5,756 nt of DNA from Flavobacteriales bacterium (GCA_947464885.1 CANHYZ010000156.1:1-5756), one strand, 5' to 3'. Shown: positions 1 to 5,756, counted from the stretch's first letter. Notes: a model not told the origin generated them from the sequence alone. Numbers and translations: made by a program.

Positions 1-493
1 CCTCTTCTGAAAACAGCATGGAAGAATCTCTTGGGCCACCCACACGAGGATCTCTGGAATTTAAATCCTCGTGCCCCTTGGCAAAAACCTCCATTATTAC
101 ATGTCCACCGGGCTTGACCAACTGCGCAAGCTGACGATGGAGTTCCACACGATTGTCCCCCGGGAAATGCGAATAGATGAAAACCACAGCATCAAATAAC
201 CGGCTCGCATGCTCGAGGTAGTCTTGAGCATCACAGACTTCATAAGCTATCGTTTGATTATGCACAAGGGCCAAATCCATCGCCTTGTCGCGACCGGTAT
301 CACTGGGATCAAATGCTGTCACGCCCCAACCGAGCTGAGCCGCAAAAACGGCCTGTCTACCTTCGCCCTCAGCAGGCAACAATAGTGTGCCTGGCGAAAT
401 ATCGTTTAGCTTCTCAGCGAAATACCGATTAGGCTCAGCACCATAAGCAAAACCCACTTCTCGATAGCGCTCGTTCCAAAAATCAGTATTCAT
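1..493 (-). CDS. Class I SAM-dependent methyltransferase, partial (C-terminus beyond left edge)
   Basis: The frame is open to the left edge, giving 164 N-terminal residues; related small methyltransferases are near 190-200 aa, so perhaps 30-40 residues are missing (inference). The start is ATG at 493-491, giving MNTDFWNERYREVGFAYGAE. Rossmann-fold landmarks are visible. SAM-binding motif I is at residues 38-64, with AEGEGR then a strand ending TAFDPS. An acidic CDAQDY segment lies at 87-92. FDAVVFIYSHFP at 100-111 fits motif II, and LVKPGGHVIMEVFA at 125-138 is the classic post-motif III 'LKPGG' strand. The glycine loop reads E-G-E-G-R, as in the TehB/thiopurine-methyltransferase-like group. 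It should be a soluble cytoplasmic enzyme; the methyl acceptor cannot be read from sequence. Its start codon overlaps the stop of the upstream T9SS gene (ATGA), so it is probably translationally coupled and has no promoter of its own. The family call is strong; the substrate is unknown. Confidence 0.9.
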   Translation of the reverse strand, partial: MNTDFWNERYREVGFAYGAEPNRYFAEKLNDISPGTLLLPAEGEGRQAVFAAQLGWGVTAFDPSDTGRDKAMDLALVHNQTIAYEVCDAQDYLEHASRLFDAVVFIYSHFPGDNRVELHRQLAQLVKPGGHVIMEVFAKGHEDLNSRDPRVGGPRDSSMLFSEE

Positions 494-2085
494 CGAATAT
501 AAACTGTTTGCACAGCTGTGTATTTGTGATCAAAAACAACGATAACATTCAAGGATTGTCCGGACCATTCATTCGGAACAGGAATTAAATAACCCGCTTC
601 ACTTCGTGCATCCTGCGTTAACTCCCCGTGTTCCACTAGCTTTCCCTGAGCATCCACAATATGAAATGCCCCATGCTCAAAGGGTGATGCGGTTCGAATG
701 CGCATAACGTCATGAGCCGGATTTGGGAATATTCCGATTGACCTGTCATGATACCCTATCGAAAGCTCTTGGCTACCCAAAGTTTCTCTCACTAATCGCA
801 CACGGTAGATCGATGCATCAGCAGAGGTACCTGACGTCTGATTGGAAGAAAAGGGATTCAACTGCGTTGAGGAAATTCCCCCATAGATGTAGCCCAGTTC
901 GATGGTATCGCCGGGTATTTCATTCAAGAGCACAACACCCGATGTACTTGCGGGCAAGGAGGAATCTACTAAAAACTCAGCCCCCGAACCTTTAAGACCG
1001 GGCATTTGAGTAGCAAATACACCCTCTTCAAAATTGCCTTCCACTGTTCGTGTAATGCGCGAAATGGTGCGGGTAAAAGGGACAAGATCATCCTCTACCA
1101 ATACTCCATTGCTGTAATAGTAGCGACTCATACCTCCAAAAAACAAAGCATGTGTTTGCGATCCATCGAATACGGATAACGAAGGACAGTGATAATTGCT
1201 GAGGTATTGATTGAAGGCTGTATGCGGAATAACCTCAGCTCCATCCAATTCAACGGGATACAGAAATGGCAAATCAACCGTTGGCTGAAAAACGCCACTC
1301 GAAATAAGATACGACTCATGACCATCAGCATAACGCCAAGGAAGGAGGTTATAATCACGTCGGTGCAAATGGACTTCATCGATTTGCTCGGTGTAGTTGG
1401 ACAGATTCAAACCCGATGCTTGCTGGACAACCTGAAATCGGCGAATAGCATTGGTATAGCTCTGCGTATAGGTTGGCATGCCCATGGGGTTGTAATTACC
1501 ATCAAAGCGATGACCGCCCACCAAAAGAAATCCCGTTTCATCATGCGCTAATCGTCCGCCGGTAACAGCCATGCGCTCATCATCCAATACGCGGAATGAA
1601 GAGGCATCGACATTTCCACTCATCACTGCGGATATGACCTCTTGCACGTGCAGCACGGTCAATCGCGGAAATGTGATATGATCAGCCGCTGTTGATGAAT
1701 AGGCATACCCACCAATTAAGTAGAGTGAATCACCGTACTGCGTAAAACACATATTCGTGGATTGCAATTGCTCTTGCAGAGACTGAGGTAAAGTTGAAAT
1801 CCCCGCCTCCCACCACTGCGCTGTTTGAGGATCAATCACACGCAACATGTCGTTGTTTTGATTCTCCGGAAAGGCATTGAAAGGTTGGCGTGCATGCAGA
1901 CCGTCGCGTCTGCCACCAACAAATAGCCATCTCCCGTCATGCTCAGCAGCGGCATAGGAGTGCAAACCCGTCAACGTAGGAATTGTCAACGGCTCAAGTT
2001 CAACCCTGTAATCAAATGCTGTTTGACCATGAGCGGCCATTACGACCAACGACATCAATGAAAAGAAGAAGCGATGCATATCCAT
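490..2085 (-). CDS. Secreted Kelch-like beta-propeller protein with T9SS type A C-terminal sorting domain
   Basis: This 531-aa protein has a Sec signal peptide at residues 1-20: a basic start MDMHR, a hydrophobic core FFFSLMSLVVMAA and a likely cleavage AHG|Q. There is no lipobox cysteine. The body carries spaced Kelch-like blades with double glycines: WLFVGGRRDG (53-62), DSLYLIGGY (119-127), GFLLVGGHRFDG (185-196), HALFFGGM (312-319) and LGYIYGGISS (397-406). Residues from about 449 form the T9SS type A sorting domain. It opens with IGIFPNPAHDVMRI, has the mid-domain turn VDAQGKLV, and ends VQTVYIR. Such domains direct export across the outer membrane and are then cleaved or anchored at the surface. 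Kelch propellers usually bind ligands; no catalytic residues are recognised and no function is assigned. M3 is an alternative start, but M1 is the first ATG and lies just after a promoter-like box. The stop overlaps the start of the methyltransferase gene. Confidence 0.9.
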   Translation of the reverse strand: MDMHRFFFSLMSLVVMAAHGQTAFDYRVELEPLTIPTLTGLHSYAAAEHDGRWLFVGGRRDGLHARQPFNAFPENQNNDMLRVIDPQTAQWWEAGISTLPQSLQEQLQSTNMCFTQYGDSLYLIGGYAYSSTAADHITFPRLTVLHVQEVISAVMSGNVDASSFRVLDDERMAVTGGRLAHDETGFLLVGGHRFDGNYNPMGMPTYTQSYTNAIRRFQVVQQASGLNLSNYTEQIDEVHLHRRDYNLLPWRYADGHESYLISSGVFQPTVDLPFLYPVELDGAEVIPHTAFNQYLSNYHCPSLSVFDGSQTHALFFGGMSRYYYSNGVLVEDDLVPFTRTISRITRTVEGNFEEGVFATQMPGLKGSGAEFLVDSSLPASTSGVVLLNEIPGDTIELGYIYGGISSTQLNPFSSNQTSGTSADASIYRVRLVRETLGSQELSIGYHDRSIGIFPNPAHDVMRIRTASPFEHGAFHIVDAQGKLVEHGELTQDARSEAGYLIPVPNEWSGQSLNVIVVFDHKYTAVQTVYIR

Positions 2086-2097
2086 TAAACTTTTGGG

Positions 2098-2105
2098 CGA
2101 AAGTA
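2098..2105 (-). promoter_or_regulatory. Putative Bacteroidota -7 promoter box for the T9SS gene
   Basis: On the minus strand this reads TACTTTCG, one base from the Bacteroidota consensus TAnnTTTG. It lies 12 nt upstream of the ATG at 2085, so transcripts would begin about 5-7 nt before the start codon and be nearly leaderless. The matching -33 element is weak: only a TTA-type stretch is near the expected distance. The purine-poor leader has no Shine-Dalgarno sequence, which is normal in this phylum. The assignment rests on one good half-site. Confidence 0.35.
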
Positions 2106-2150
2106 GATACTGCCAAAGGTGTCATCTGTAACTTTAGTCACACGTCTATT

Positions 2151-2237
2151 GCGCAGCCGAGGCCACGGTTACCGAGCGCAGCCGAGGCCACGGTTACCGA
2201 GCGTAGCCGAGGCCACGGTTACCGAGCGTAGCCGAGG
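2151..2237. repeat. 25-bp tandem repeat array, 3 full copies plus a 12-bp partial copy
   Basis: Copies are at 2151-2175, 2176-2200, 2201-2225 and a truncated 2226-2237. Each begins GCGYAGCCGAGG and ends CCACGGTTACCGA. Copies 1 and 2 are identical. Copies 3 and 4 share a C-to-T change at unit position 4 (GCGC versus GCGT). Each full unit contains the near-palindrome CGGTTACCG, so single strands could form small hairpins. The array ends 2 nt past the HIRAN stop codon and lies about 45 bp upstream of the T9SS promoter box, wholly between genes. It is more GC-rich than its surroundings. The unit resembles GC-rich GAGCGCAGCCGAG-type intergenic repeats that I recall from Bacteroidota genomes. Because 25 is not a multiple of three, plus-strand frames through it rotate and are not genes. 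Confidence 0.95.
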
Positions 2238-2239
2238 TA

Positions 2240-2626
2240 CTATTCCACCATATACACATTCGCTGTTATCTGCGTCCAATCGCCATCGGGCTTGCAACTC
2301 ACGACACGGGCGAAAAAGAGCTTACCCGCGTCCATCAAACGGGAACACACCAAATTCAGGTTAGCCGGAACATATCCGATGCGGATTTCCTCAATGTATA
2401 ATGCAATGGCATGTTTATCATAAGCGTTGGCCGGTTCGCGTTTCATGGTCAATACTGCTTCGGGTATAATCCTATCCATCACTTCATGGATACGTTCTGC
2501 GTAACTCGTTCCGGCCACTTGAATTTCCAGTAGAAATATCTCTTGCGAAAAAGGTGTAACTCCTGTTTGTCCCTTGCTCAGCAGGGCCAATAATCCGGGT
2601 GTAATGGGAATAATTGACTCATTCAT
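2240..2626 (-). CDS. Stand-alone HIRAN-domain protein
   Basis: This 128-aa protein has one HIRAN domain filling residues about 32-127. The family signature VAGTSYAERIHEV is at 37-49, REPANAYDKHAIAL at 63-76, IGYVP at 83-87, and a terminal strand DWTQITANVYM at 117-127. In eukaryotic HLTF the HIRAN domain grips single-stranded 3' DNA ends at stalled forks. In bacteria it occurs alone or fused to helicase or nuclease modules, and its roles there are poorly known. Residues 1-31 are a short leader with no predicted membrane segment. The ATG at 2626-2624 lies inside the end of the upstream J-domain-like gene, 8 nt of shared sequence, which argues for co-transcription and coupled translation. No Shine-Dalgarno sequence is evident. 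The stop TAG at 2242-2240 is followed almost at once by the 25-bp repeat array. The domain call is firm; a DNA role is inference from the family. Confidence 0.9.
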   Translation of the reverse strand: MNESIIPITPGLLALLSKGQTGVTPFSQEIFLLEIQVAGTSYAERIHEVMDRIIPEAVLTMKREPANAYDKHAIALYIEEIRIGYVPANLNLVCSRLMDAGKLFFARVVSCKPDGDWTQITANVYMVE

Positions 2627-3413
2627 TGCTCACGAGTTTGAGAATTTCGGTCTGTTTCGCTATCTCCTCCTCTAGTGCTGAAATCATGGCTTCTATCTCT
2701 TCCCTTCGCTGTGCAAGCGCCTCTTCATCCTTCAGCAAAGGTTCCATATCAAAGGGAAAGGTCGCACGCAACTGCTTGATTTTTTCCTGCATGGCATCAA
2801 TGGACTTGCGCAGGTGCTCTATTCGTTCGCGCTTGGTGTCACCTGAATTACTAAGGAAGTCTGAACTCTTCTCTGTATCGAGATACAAGAGAATGCGCTG
2901 CAACTCGCTTAGTTGTTGTAAATCGTATGCTGCCTTGACCTTTACAAATAAGTCAGCATCTTCAGGCGATTGTCCGGGATTGAGATCCGGATGCAATCGT
3001 TTACAAAGCACAATGAATACCTCGCGTAGTTTTTTCACTTCCTCTTCAGGAAGTAGACTATTCAAAAGACCATTGGCTCGATCCAAATCCGAACTTCGCT
3101 GAGCGATTTCCCTGTAGTATGTTTCCAGTCGTTCATTGATTTCTTTATCGATGGCGGCCATATTCGGCTGTTCATTGCGGTTGAGTGCCGCATGGATCAT
3201 CGCAATTTTCATCTTGATGCGCGAAAGTTCCGTTTGCCTTTCGAGCTGCATCAATTGATAACGCCCCAACTTTTCGAGATAAAGCGCAGTCAGAATCGGA
3301 GCAACGTCTTCCACTAGCTGCTTGTGCTCCATAAAACACTCGACAAAGCCGGCATGCAGTAATTCCAGTTCACGATTGAGTTCAATATTTTCCGGGGTTT
3401 GCGCTGGGAGCAT
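2619..3413 (-). CDS. Coiled-coil protein with central J-domain-like (HPD) segment
   Basis: This 264-aa protein is mostly charged helix. Residues about 7-115 and 193-260 are rich in Glu, Lys, Gln and Leu with heptad-like spacing, suggesting coiled coils. Between them, residues about 122-180 look like a J-domain: helix II EVKKLREVFIVLCKRL, then the diagnostic HPD at 141-143, a loop NPGQSPEDA, and helix III DLFVKVKAAYDLQQLSELQRI. The HPD tripeptide is what J-proteins use to stimulate Hsp70/DnaK ATPase. There is no Gly/Phe region, zinc finger or DnaJ client-binding domain, so this is a class III (type C) J-like protein. It has no signal peptide or membrane segment and is presumably cytoplasmic. 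The ATG at 3413 is preceded by an AT-rich, promoter-like stretch. The 3' end overlaps the HIRAN gene by 8 nt. The client or partner is unknown, and the HIRAN protein is the obvious candidate. The HPD is clear; full J-fold identity is likely but not proven. Confidence 0.85.
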   Translation of the reverse strand: MLPAQTPENIELNRELELLHAGFVECFMEHKQLVEDVAPILTALYLEKLGRYQLMQLERQTELSRIKMKIAMIHAALNRNEQPNMAAIDKEINERLETYYREIAQRSSDLDRANGLLNSLLPEEEVKKLREVFIVLCKRLHPDLNPGQSPEDADLFVKVKAAYDLQQLSELQRILLYLDTEKSSDFLSNSGDTKRERIEHLRKSIDAMQEKIKQLRATFPFDMEPLLKDEEALAQRREEIEAMISALEEEIAKQTEILKLVSNE

Positions 3414-3752
3414 GGGCGTGGTGTGGTGTCCGTTTGTTTAAAGTATAAATTTAGTAAAATAAGTGTGTGCAACTCTGACCGAAAAAGAAAACACAACGAA
3501 CCGTTTAGACTAGTGTTCGAGTTCAAGGCAAATGCACGTCCCCACTCATCGGTGATGTAAACTAGTGAATCACATTCTTTCGCACTGTTAACAGTAAAAA
3601 TTACTGCAGCTAAACTCTTCCTACCAACCAACCCCTTAAAAATTTTCCTGACAACTTGGGTCAAAAACACGGTCAATACATAATGGCATGAAAAAACAAA
3701 ACATCTTTGCTCGAGAATTCACATTCATCAACCACTACTACTGTAACTTGAC
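3414..3752. other. 339-bp intergenic region between divergent genes
   Basis: This stretch separates the J-domain-like gene (minus) from the hypothetical gene (plus) and should hold both promoters. It is AT-rich near the minus-strand start: 3438-3445 reads TACTTTAA on the minus strand, a weak -7 candidate about 25 nt before the ATG, with palindromic TAAATTTA at 3446-3453. The heptamer ACTAGTG occurs twice, at 3509-3515 and 3561-3567, without further extension. A minus-strand frame from a TTG codon at 3676 stays open across most of the region into the J-domain-like gene, but it has no family resemblance I recognise. No RNA gene or mobile-element end was seen. Confidence 0.6.
3702..3709 (+). promoter_or_regulatory. 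Weak putative -7 promoter box for the hypothetical gene
   Basis: The sequence CATCTTTG, followed by C, differs by one base from TAnnTTTG. It sits 43 nt upstream of the ATG at 3753, which would leave a leader of about 35 nt. No convincing TTG -33 element is found at the usual distance. It is offered as a candidate only. Confidence 0.22.
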
Positions 3753-4139
3753 ATGAATAACACACTAGAAAACCTGAAGGAAAACCTTACCGCAGGTAAC
3801 ATCCCTGTGAATTATCCGCACTTTGGCGGCGCAGGACTTATTGTTACCGATAACCCTGCACGAAAATCTCATCCCAGTGACCTCGTTGTATTCACCCACC
3901 ATGCCGGAGCCATCAGTTGGCTCATCATTCAGCTCAAAGGCATCTATGAAAATGTGCTCGACTACAGCAACAAATATGAATTCTACCAGTCCATTGGCCA
4001 ACACACCATTGAAGCCATCCAAAACGGACAGACGTTAACTGAAATACTCCATACCATCACAGAAAAAGTAACAGACGCCTGGCCAATTCAAACCACGGCT
4101 AAAACTATGGAATCGACGAACCAAGATCCTCAACCTTAA
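3753..4139 (+). CDS. Hypothetical protein of unknown function, 128 aa
   Basis: I do not recognise this family. The start is fixed by an in-frame TAA at 3744-3746, so ATG 3753 is the first possible start codon; it is not preceded by a Shine-Dalgarno sequence. The protein looks like a compact soluble globular domain. A charged N-terminal helix (1-15) is followed by YPHFGGAGLIVTDNP (21-35), then a hydrophobic stretch SDLVVFTHHAGAISWLIIQL (42-61). An aromatic- and Tyr-rich helix follows (GIYENVLDYSNKYEFYQSIG, 63-82), then an amphipathic helix (83-110). The last 18 residues are polar and probably disordered. The hydrophobic stretch at 42-61 contains two His and a Ser and is interrupted, so a membrane span is doubtful. 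There is no signal peptide. It stands alone on the plus strand between a divergent J-domain-like gene and a convergent copper-storage gene, and neither neighbour suggests its job. Protein-like composition, a proper stop and a following hairpin support a real gene. Confidence 0.7.
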   Translation: MNNTLENLKENLTAGNIPVNYPHFGGAGLIVTDNPARKSHPSDLVVFTHHAGAISWLIIQLKGIYENVLDYSNKYEFYQSIGQHTIEAIQNGQTLTEILHTITEKVTDAWPIQTTAKTMESTNQDPQP

Positions 4140-4211
4140 ACATCATGTAGTTTCTGAAGGACATGCCTTTGTCTTCCATTCATTCGAAGACCTTCAATCC
4201 AACCGCTATAA

Positions 4212-4250
4212 ATGAGAAAAGGAGGAAGTTCACACCTCCTCCTCTCTCAT
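4212..4250. terminator. Hairpin between convergent genes, probable bidirectional terminator
   Basis: The outer stem pairs ATGAGA (4212-4217) with TCTCAT (4245-4250). The inner stem pairs AGGAGG (4220-4225) with CCTCCT (4235-4240), around a 9-nt loop. A small asymmetric internal loop separates the two stems. It lies 73 nt past the stop of the hypothetical gene and 13 nt past the stop of the Cys-rich gene, where a shared terminator is expected. Neither side has a strong T tract; the minus strand continues TTTATA. An overlapping inverted repeat, CTCAT (4246-4250) with ATGAG (4253-4257), offers a competing fold. Confidence 0.6.
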
Positions 4251-4262
4251 AGATGAGTTCTC

Positions 4263-4589
4263 TCACATACATTCCTCCGCAACAACATTGCATACCAACG
4301 CACATTGGCGGCAAGCCTCTGCACATGTTCTGCAACTGTCGCCATGCATAGCATGCTCCTCACACACCTGAGCGCACGCGCTGCAAACTAATTCACACAA
4401 GGCACTGATATCAGCCTTGAAGGTGGAGTTTCTTGCCTGCATCCGTGCTGTCAAAGCACAGATATCGGCACAATCACGACACATATCGGCGCAAACTTCT
4501 CGGTTCGTTTCGATACAGTCGGTCAGGCAACGCTCGCATGCGGTCATACAGGCCAAACAACTTTCGATGGATGTGCTGTGGATACTCAT
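4263..4589 (-). CDS. Four-helix-bundle copper-storage protein (Csp3-like, DUF326)
   Basis: This 108-aa protein has 19 cysteines, mostly spaced CxxC or CxxxC along predicted helices. The runs are C11, C14, C18, C21, C25; C33, C37, C40, C44; C65, C69, C72, C76; and C86, C89, C93, C96, C100, C107. Four Cys-lined helices match the DUF326/Csp family, whose members line the core of a four-helix bundle with thiolates and store many Cu(I) ions. The family's other features are present: an EEHAMHGDSC turn (77-86), with His between helices 3 and 4, and a terminal AEEC. There is no signal peptide, so it should be cytosolic like Csp3, buffering copper, rather than Tat-exported like Csp1. ATG 4589 is the natural start. 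It is transcribed away from the copper P-type ATPase gene, with 241 bp between their starts, which supports a shared copper role. Binding of other thiophilic metals cannot be excluded. Confidence 0.92.
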   Translation of the reverse strand: MSIHSTSIESCLACMTACERCLTDCIETNREVCADMCRDCADICALTARMQARNSTFKADISALCELVCSACAQVCEEHAMHGDSCRTCAEACRQCALVCNVVAEECM

Positions 4590-4830
4590 GTCAGTTGAAT
4601 AGTTTTAGTTCCGTTTAACATGGCAATGATACATGCGTCACGAAACCAATTCCGATGACCTAAAGGACAAGACTCCGTGAGTTCCATCATGCACGGGGCT
4701 GACATGATCTGCTCTCGGTGACCATGCTCCAGACTCGCCAATCACTGACATCGCTCATTTCTCGCCGTGAGAAGCCTCAACGCTGTGTTAGCCATTCAGT
4801 CACACGTTTGCGCAGCTACTCCTCACCATC
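4590..4830. other. 241-bp divergent intergenic region between copper genes
   Basis: It should contain promoters for both the Csp-like gene and the copper ATPase gene. On the plus strand, CACGTTTG at 4803-4810 is one base from TAnnTTTG and about 20 nt before the GTG start, but it lacks a -33 partner. A 5-bp inverted repeat, TTCTC-GCCGT-GAGAA, lies at 4759-4773. No FNR/CRP-type TTGAT-N4-ATCAA site and no known copper-operator sequence was recognised. Only very short open frames (15 codons or fewer noticed) occur here, and none looks like a gene. Confidence 0.55.
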
Positions 4831-5756
4831 GTGAATACCTCGGCGACATCAGCAATTGAATCCTGCTACCACTGTGGGCTACCGTGTCCAACCAGTTCCA
4901 TTCAGGCCGACCAGCACGCCTTCTGCTGTGACGGATGTCTAACAGTCTATCAACTCATTCAGGACAACAACCTCTGTAACTATTACAGTTTTCAAGATAC
5001 CGAACGCATTCAACCGAAATCGCGCAATTACGGCGAGCGGTTCGCTTACCTCGAAGACCAAGACACCATCAACCAACTGCTGCAATTCCAAAGTGCTGAG
5101 CACGCTGTCGTCCAACTTGAACTGCCTCAAATGCACTGCAGTTCTTGTGTGTGGTTACTCGAACACCTCTACCGCATCAATAAAGGCGTCAAAGAGTCAC
5201 GCGTGAACTTCATGGAAAAAACCATCCGTGTCGATTACAATCCGGCAGCTACGAGCCTGCGTGCAATCGTCGAACTACTAACAACGCTCGGATACGAACC
5301 TCATATTCGATTGGATAGCCTCAACGCAACCCAAAGACCAATCGGCAGAATGCGCATTTACCGCATTGCCGTTGCCGGATTCTGCTTTGGAAACATCATG
5401 ATGCTGGCCTTTCCGGAGTACTTCCACATCGCTTCGCAAGGCGACACAGCACTGCAACAAACCTTTGCCTACCTGAGCTTAGGACTATCACTGCCGGCGC
5501 TTCTATTTGCCGGTGGCGAGTTCTTTGTAAGTGCATGGCGCGGCATAACCACCCGCTACCTCAACATCGACATTCCACTTGTTCTTTCCATCTTGCTCAC
5601 CTTCTCCAGAAGCGTTTACGAAATCCTCTCGGGAACCGGGAACGGCTATCTCGACTCCATGACAGGCATTATCTTCTTCATGCTGATCGGACGCTACTTT
5701 CAACACCTTACACACCACAGTATTCAATTTGATCGTGACTATAAAAGCTTCTTCCC
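4831..5756 (+). CDS. ccoI: CcoI/FixI-type copper-transporting P1B ATPase, partial (N-terminal 308 residues)
   Basis: The frame is open to the right edge. The start is GTG 4831: the only upstream in-frame stop nearby is TAG at 4789 and no ATG lies between, so GTG is the best start. Residues 12-49 form the Cys-rich N-terminal metal-binding region typical of CcoI, with CYHCGLPC (12-19), FCCDGC (31-36) and further Cys. An HMA-like domain follows (about 93-160) with MHCSSCVWLLE at 101-111. Membrane helices are visible at about 175-195, 209-230, 246-262 and 274-291. YEILSGTGNGYLDS (263-276) and FDRDYKSFF (300-308) are landmarks conserved in this ATPase group in Bacteroidota. The catalytic DKTG and CPC motifs (expected later) lie outside the window. 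Family members export Cu(I) from the cytoplasm, usually supplying cbb3 cytochrome oxidase, but no cco genes are visible here, so the symbol rests on homology. A general CopA-like role is the alternative. The Csp-like neighbour supports copper. Confidence 0.88.
   Translation, partial: MNTSATSAIESCYHCGLPCPTSSIQADQHAFCCDGCLTVYQLIQDNNLCNYYSFQDTERIQPKSRNYGERFAYLEDQDTINQLLQFQSAEHAVVQLELPQMHCSSCVWLLEHLYRINKGVKESRVNFMEKTIRVDYNPAATSLRAIVELLTTLGYEPHIRLDSLNATQRPIGRMRIYRIAVAGFCFGNIMMLAFPEYFHIASQGDTALQQTFAYLSLGLSLPALLFAGGEFFVSAWRGITTRYLNIDIPLVLSILLTFSRSVYEILSGTGNGYLDSMTGIIFFMLIGRYFQHLTHHSIQFDRDYKSFF

Noticed and set aside
2151..2237. CRISPR array
   Set aside because: The units abut directly with no unique spacers between them, so this is a simple tandem repeat.
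1983..2364. Two plus-strand frames through the tandem repeat giving Arg/Pro-rich repeated peptides
   Set aside because: They are products of the 25-bp repeat read in rotating frames and overlap supported minus-strand genes.
2614..3102. Ser-rich plus-strand frame of 162 codons opposite the J-domain-like gene
   Set aside because: Its Ser/Arg/Leu-rich composition is the antisense shadow of a Glu/Lys/Leu-rich coiled-coil gene.
3314..3676. Minus-strand 120-codon open frame across the intergenic region into the J-domain-like gene
   Set aside because: It needs a TTG start, overlaps the first 100 bp of a well-supported gene in another frame, and shows no recognisable domain.
3688..3756. A 22-codon plus-strand frame (starts MKKQNIFARE) whose TGA overlaps the next gene's ATG
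   Set aside because: The ATGA overlap hints at a leader peptide, but it is too short to judge, and the candidate promoter at 3702-3709 would start transcription inside it.
4590..4830. A degraded gene or extra N-terminus of the copper ATPase
   Set aside because: All three plus frames are broken by stops, and no recognisable protein fragments appear; the conserved ATPase N-terminus is already complete from the GTG.

Overview
The window looks like a chromosomal segment of a Bacteroidota (Bacteroidetes) bacterium, probably near the Flavobacteriales. Three things suggest this. A secreted Kelch-like protein ends in a type IX secretion (T9SS) type A sorting domain. A CcoI-type copper ATPase has the N-terminal architecture common in that phylum. 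A TAnnTTTG-like promoter box lies before the T9SS gene, and clear Shine-Dalgarno sequences are lacking. No rRNA, tRNA, CRISPR array or transposase is visible.

Left part (1-2085, minus strand): a gene for a T9SS-exported beta-propeller protein overlaps by four bases (ATGA) the start of a class I SAM-dependent methyltransferase gene, which runs off the left edge. Upstream of the pair is a 25-bp tandem repeat (2151-2237), with three full copies and a 12-bp fourth.

Middle (2240-3413, minus strand): a two-gene unit encodes a coiled-coil protein with a central J-domain-like HPD segment and a small stand-alone HIRAN-domain protein. Their reading frames overlap by 8 nt, so they are probably co-translated. 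This pair is the best candidate here for an under-described functional unit: HIRAN domains elsewhere bind DNA ends, and HPD segments elsewhere recruit Hsp70. A 339-bp non-coding stretch (3414-3752) separates it from a plus-strand hypothetical protein (3753-4139) that I could not assign.

Right part (4212-5756): a hairpin lies between the convergent ends of the hypothetical gene and a Cys-rich, Csp/DUF326-type copper-storage protein (minus strand). Divergent from the latter, across 241 bp, is a CcoI/FixI-like copper P-type ATPase that starts at a GTG codon and runs off the right edge. Together they form a plausible copper-handling locus: cytosolic copper buffering beside copper export, the latter probably for cbb3 oxidase assembly.
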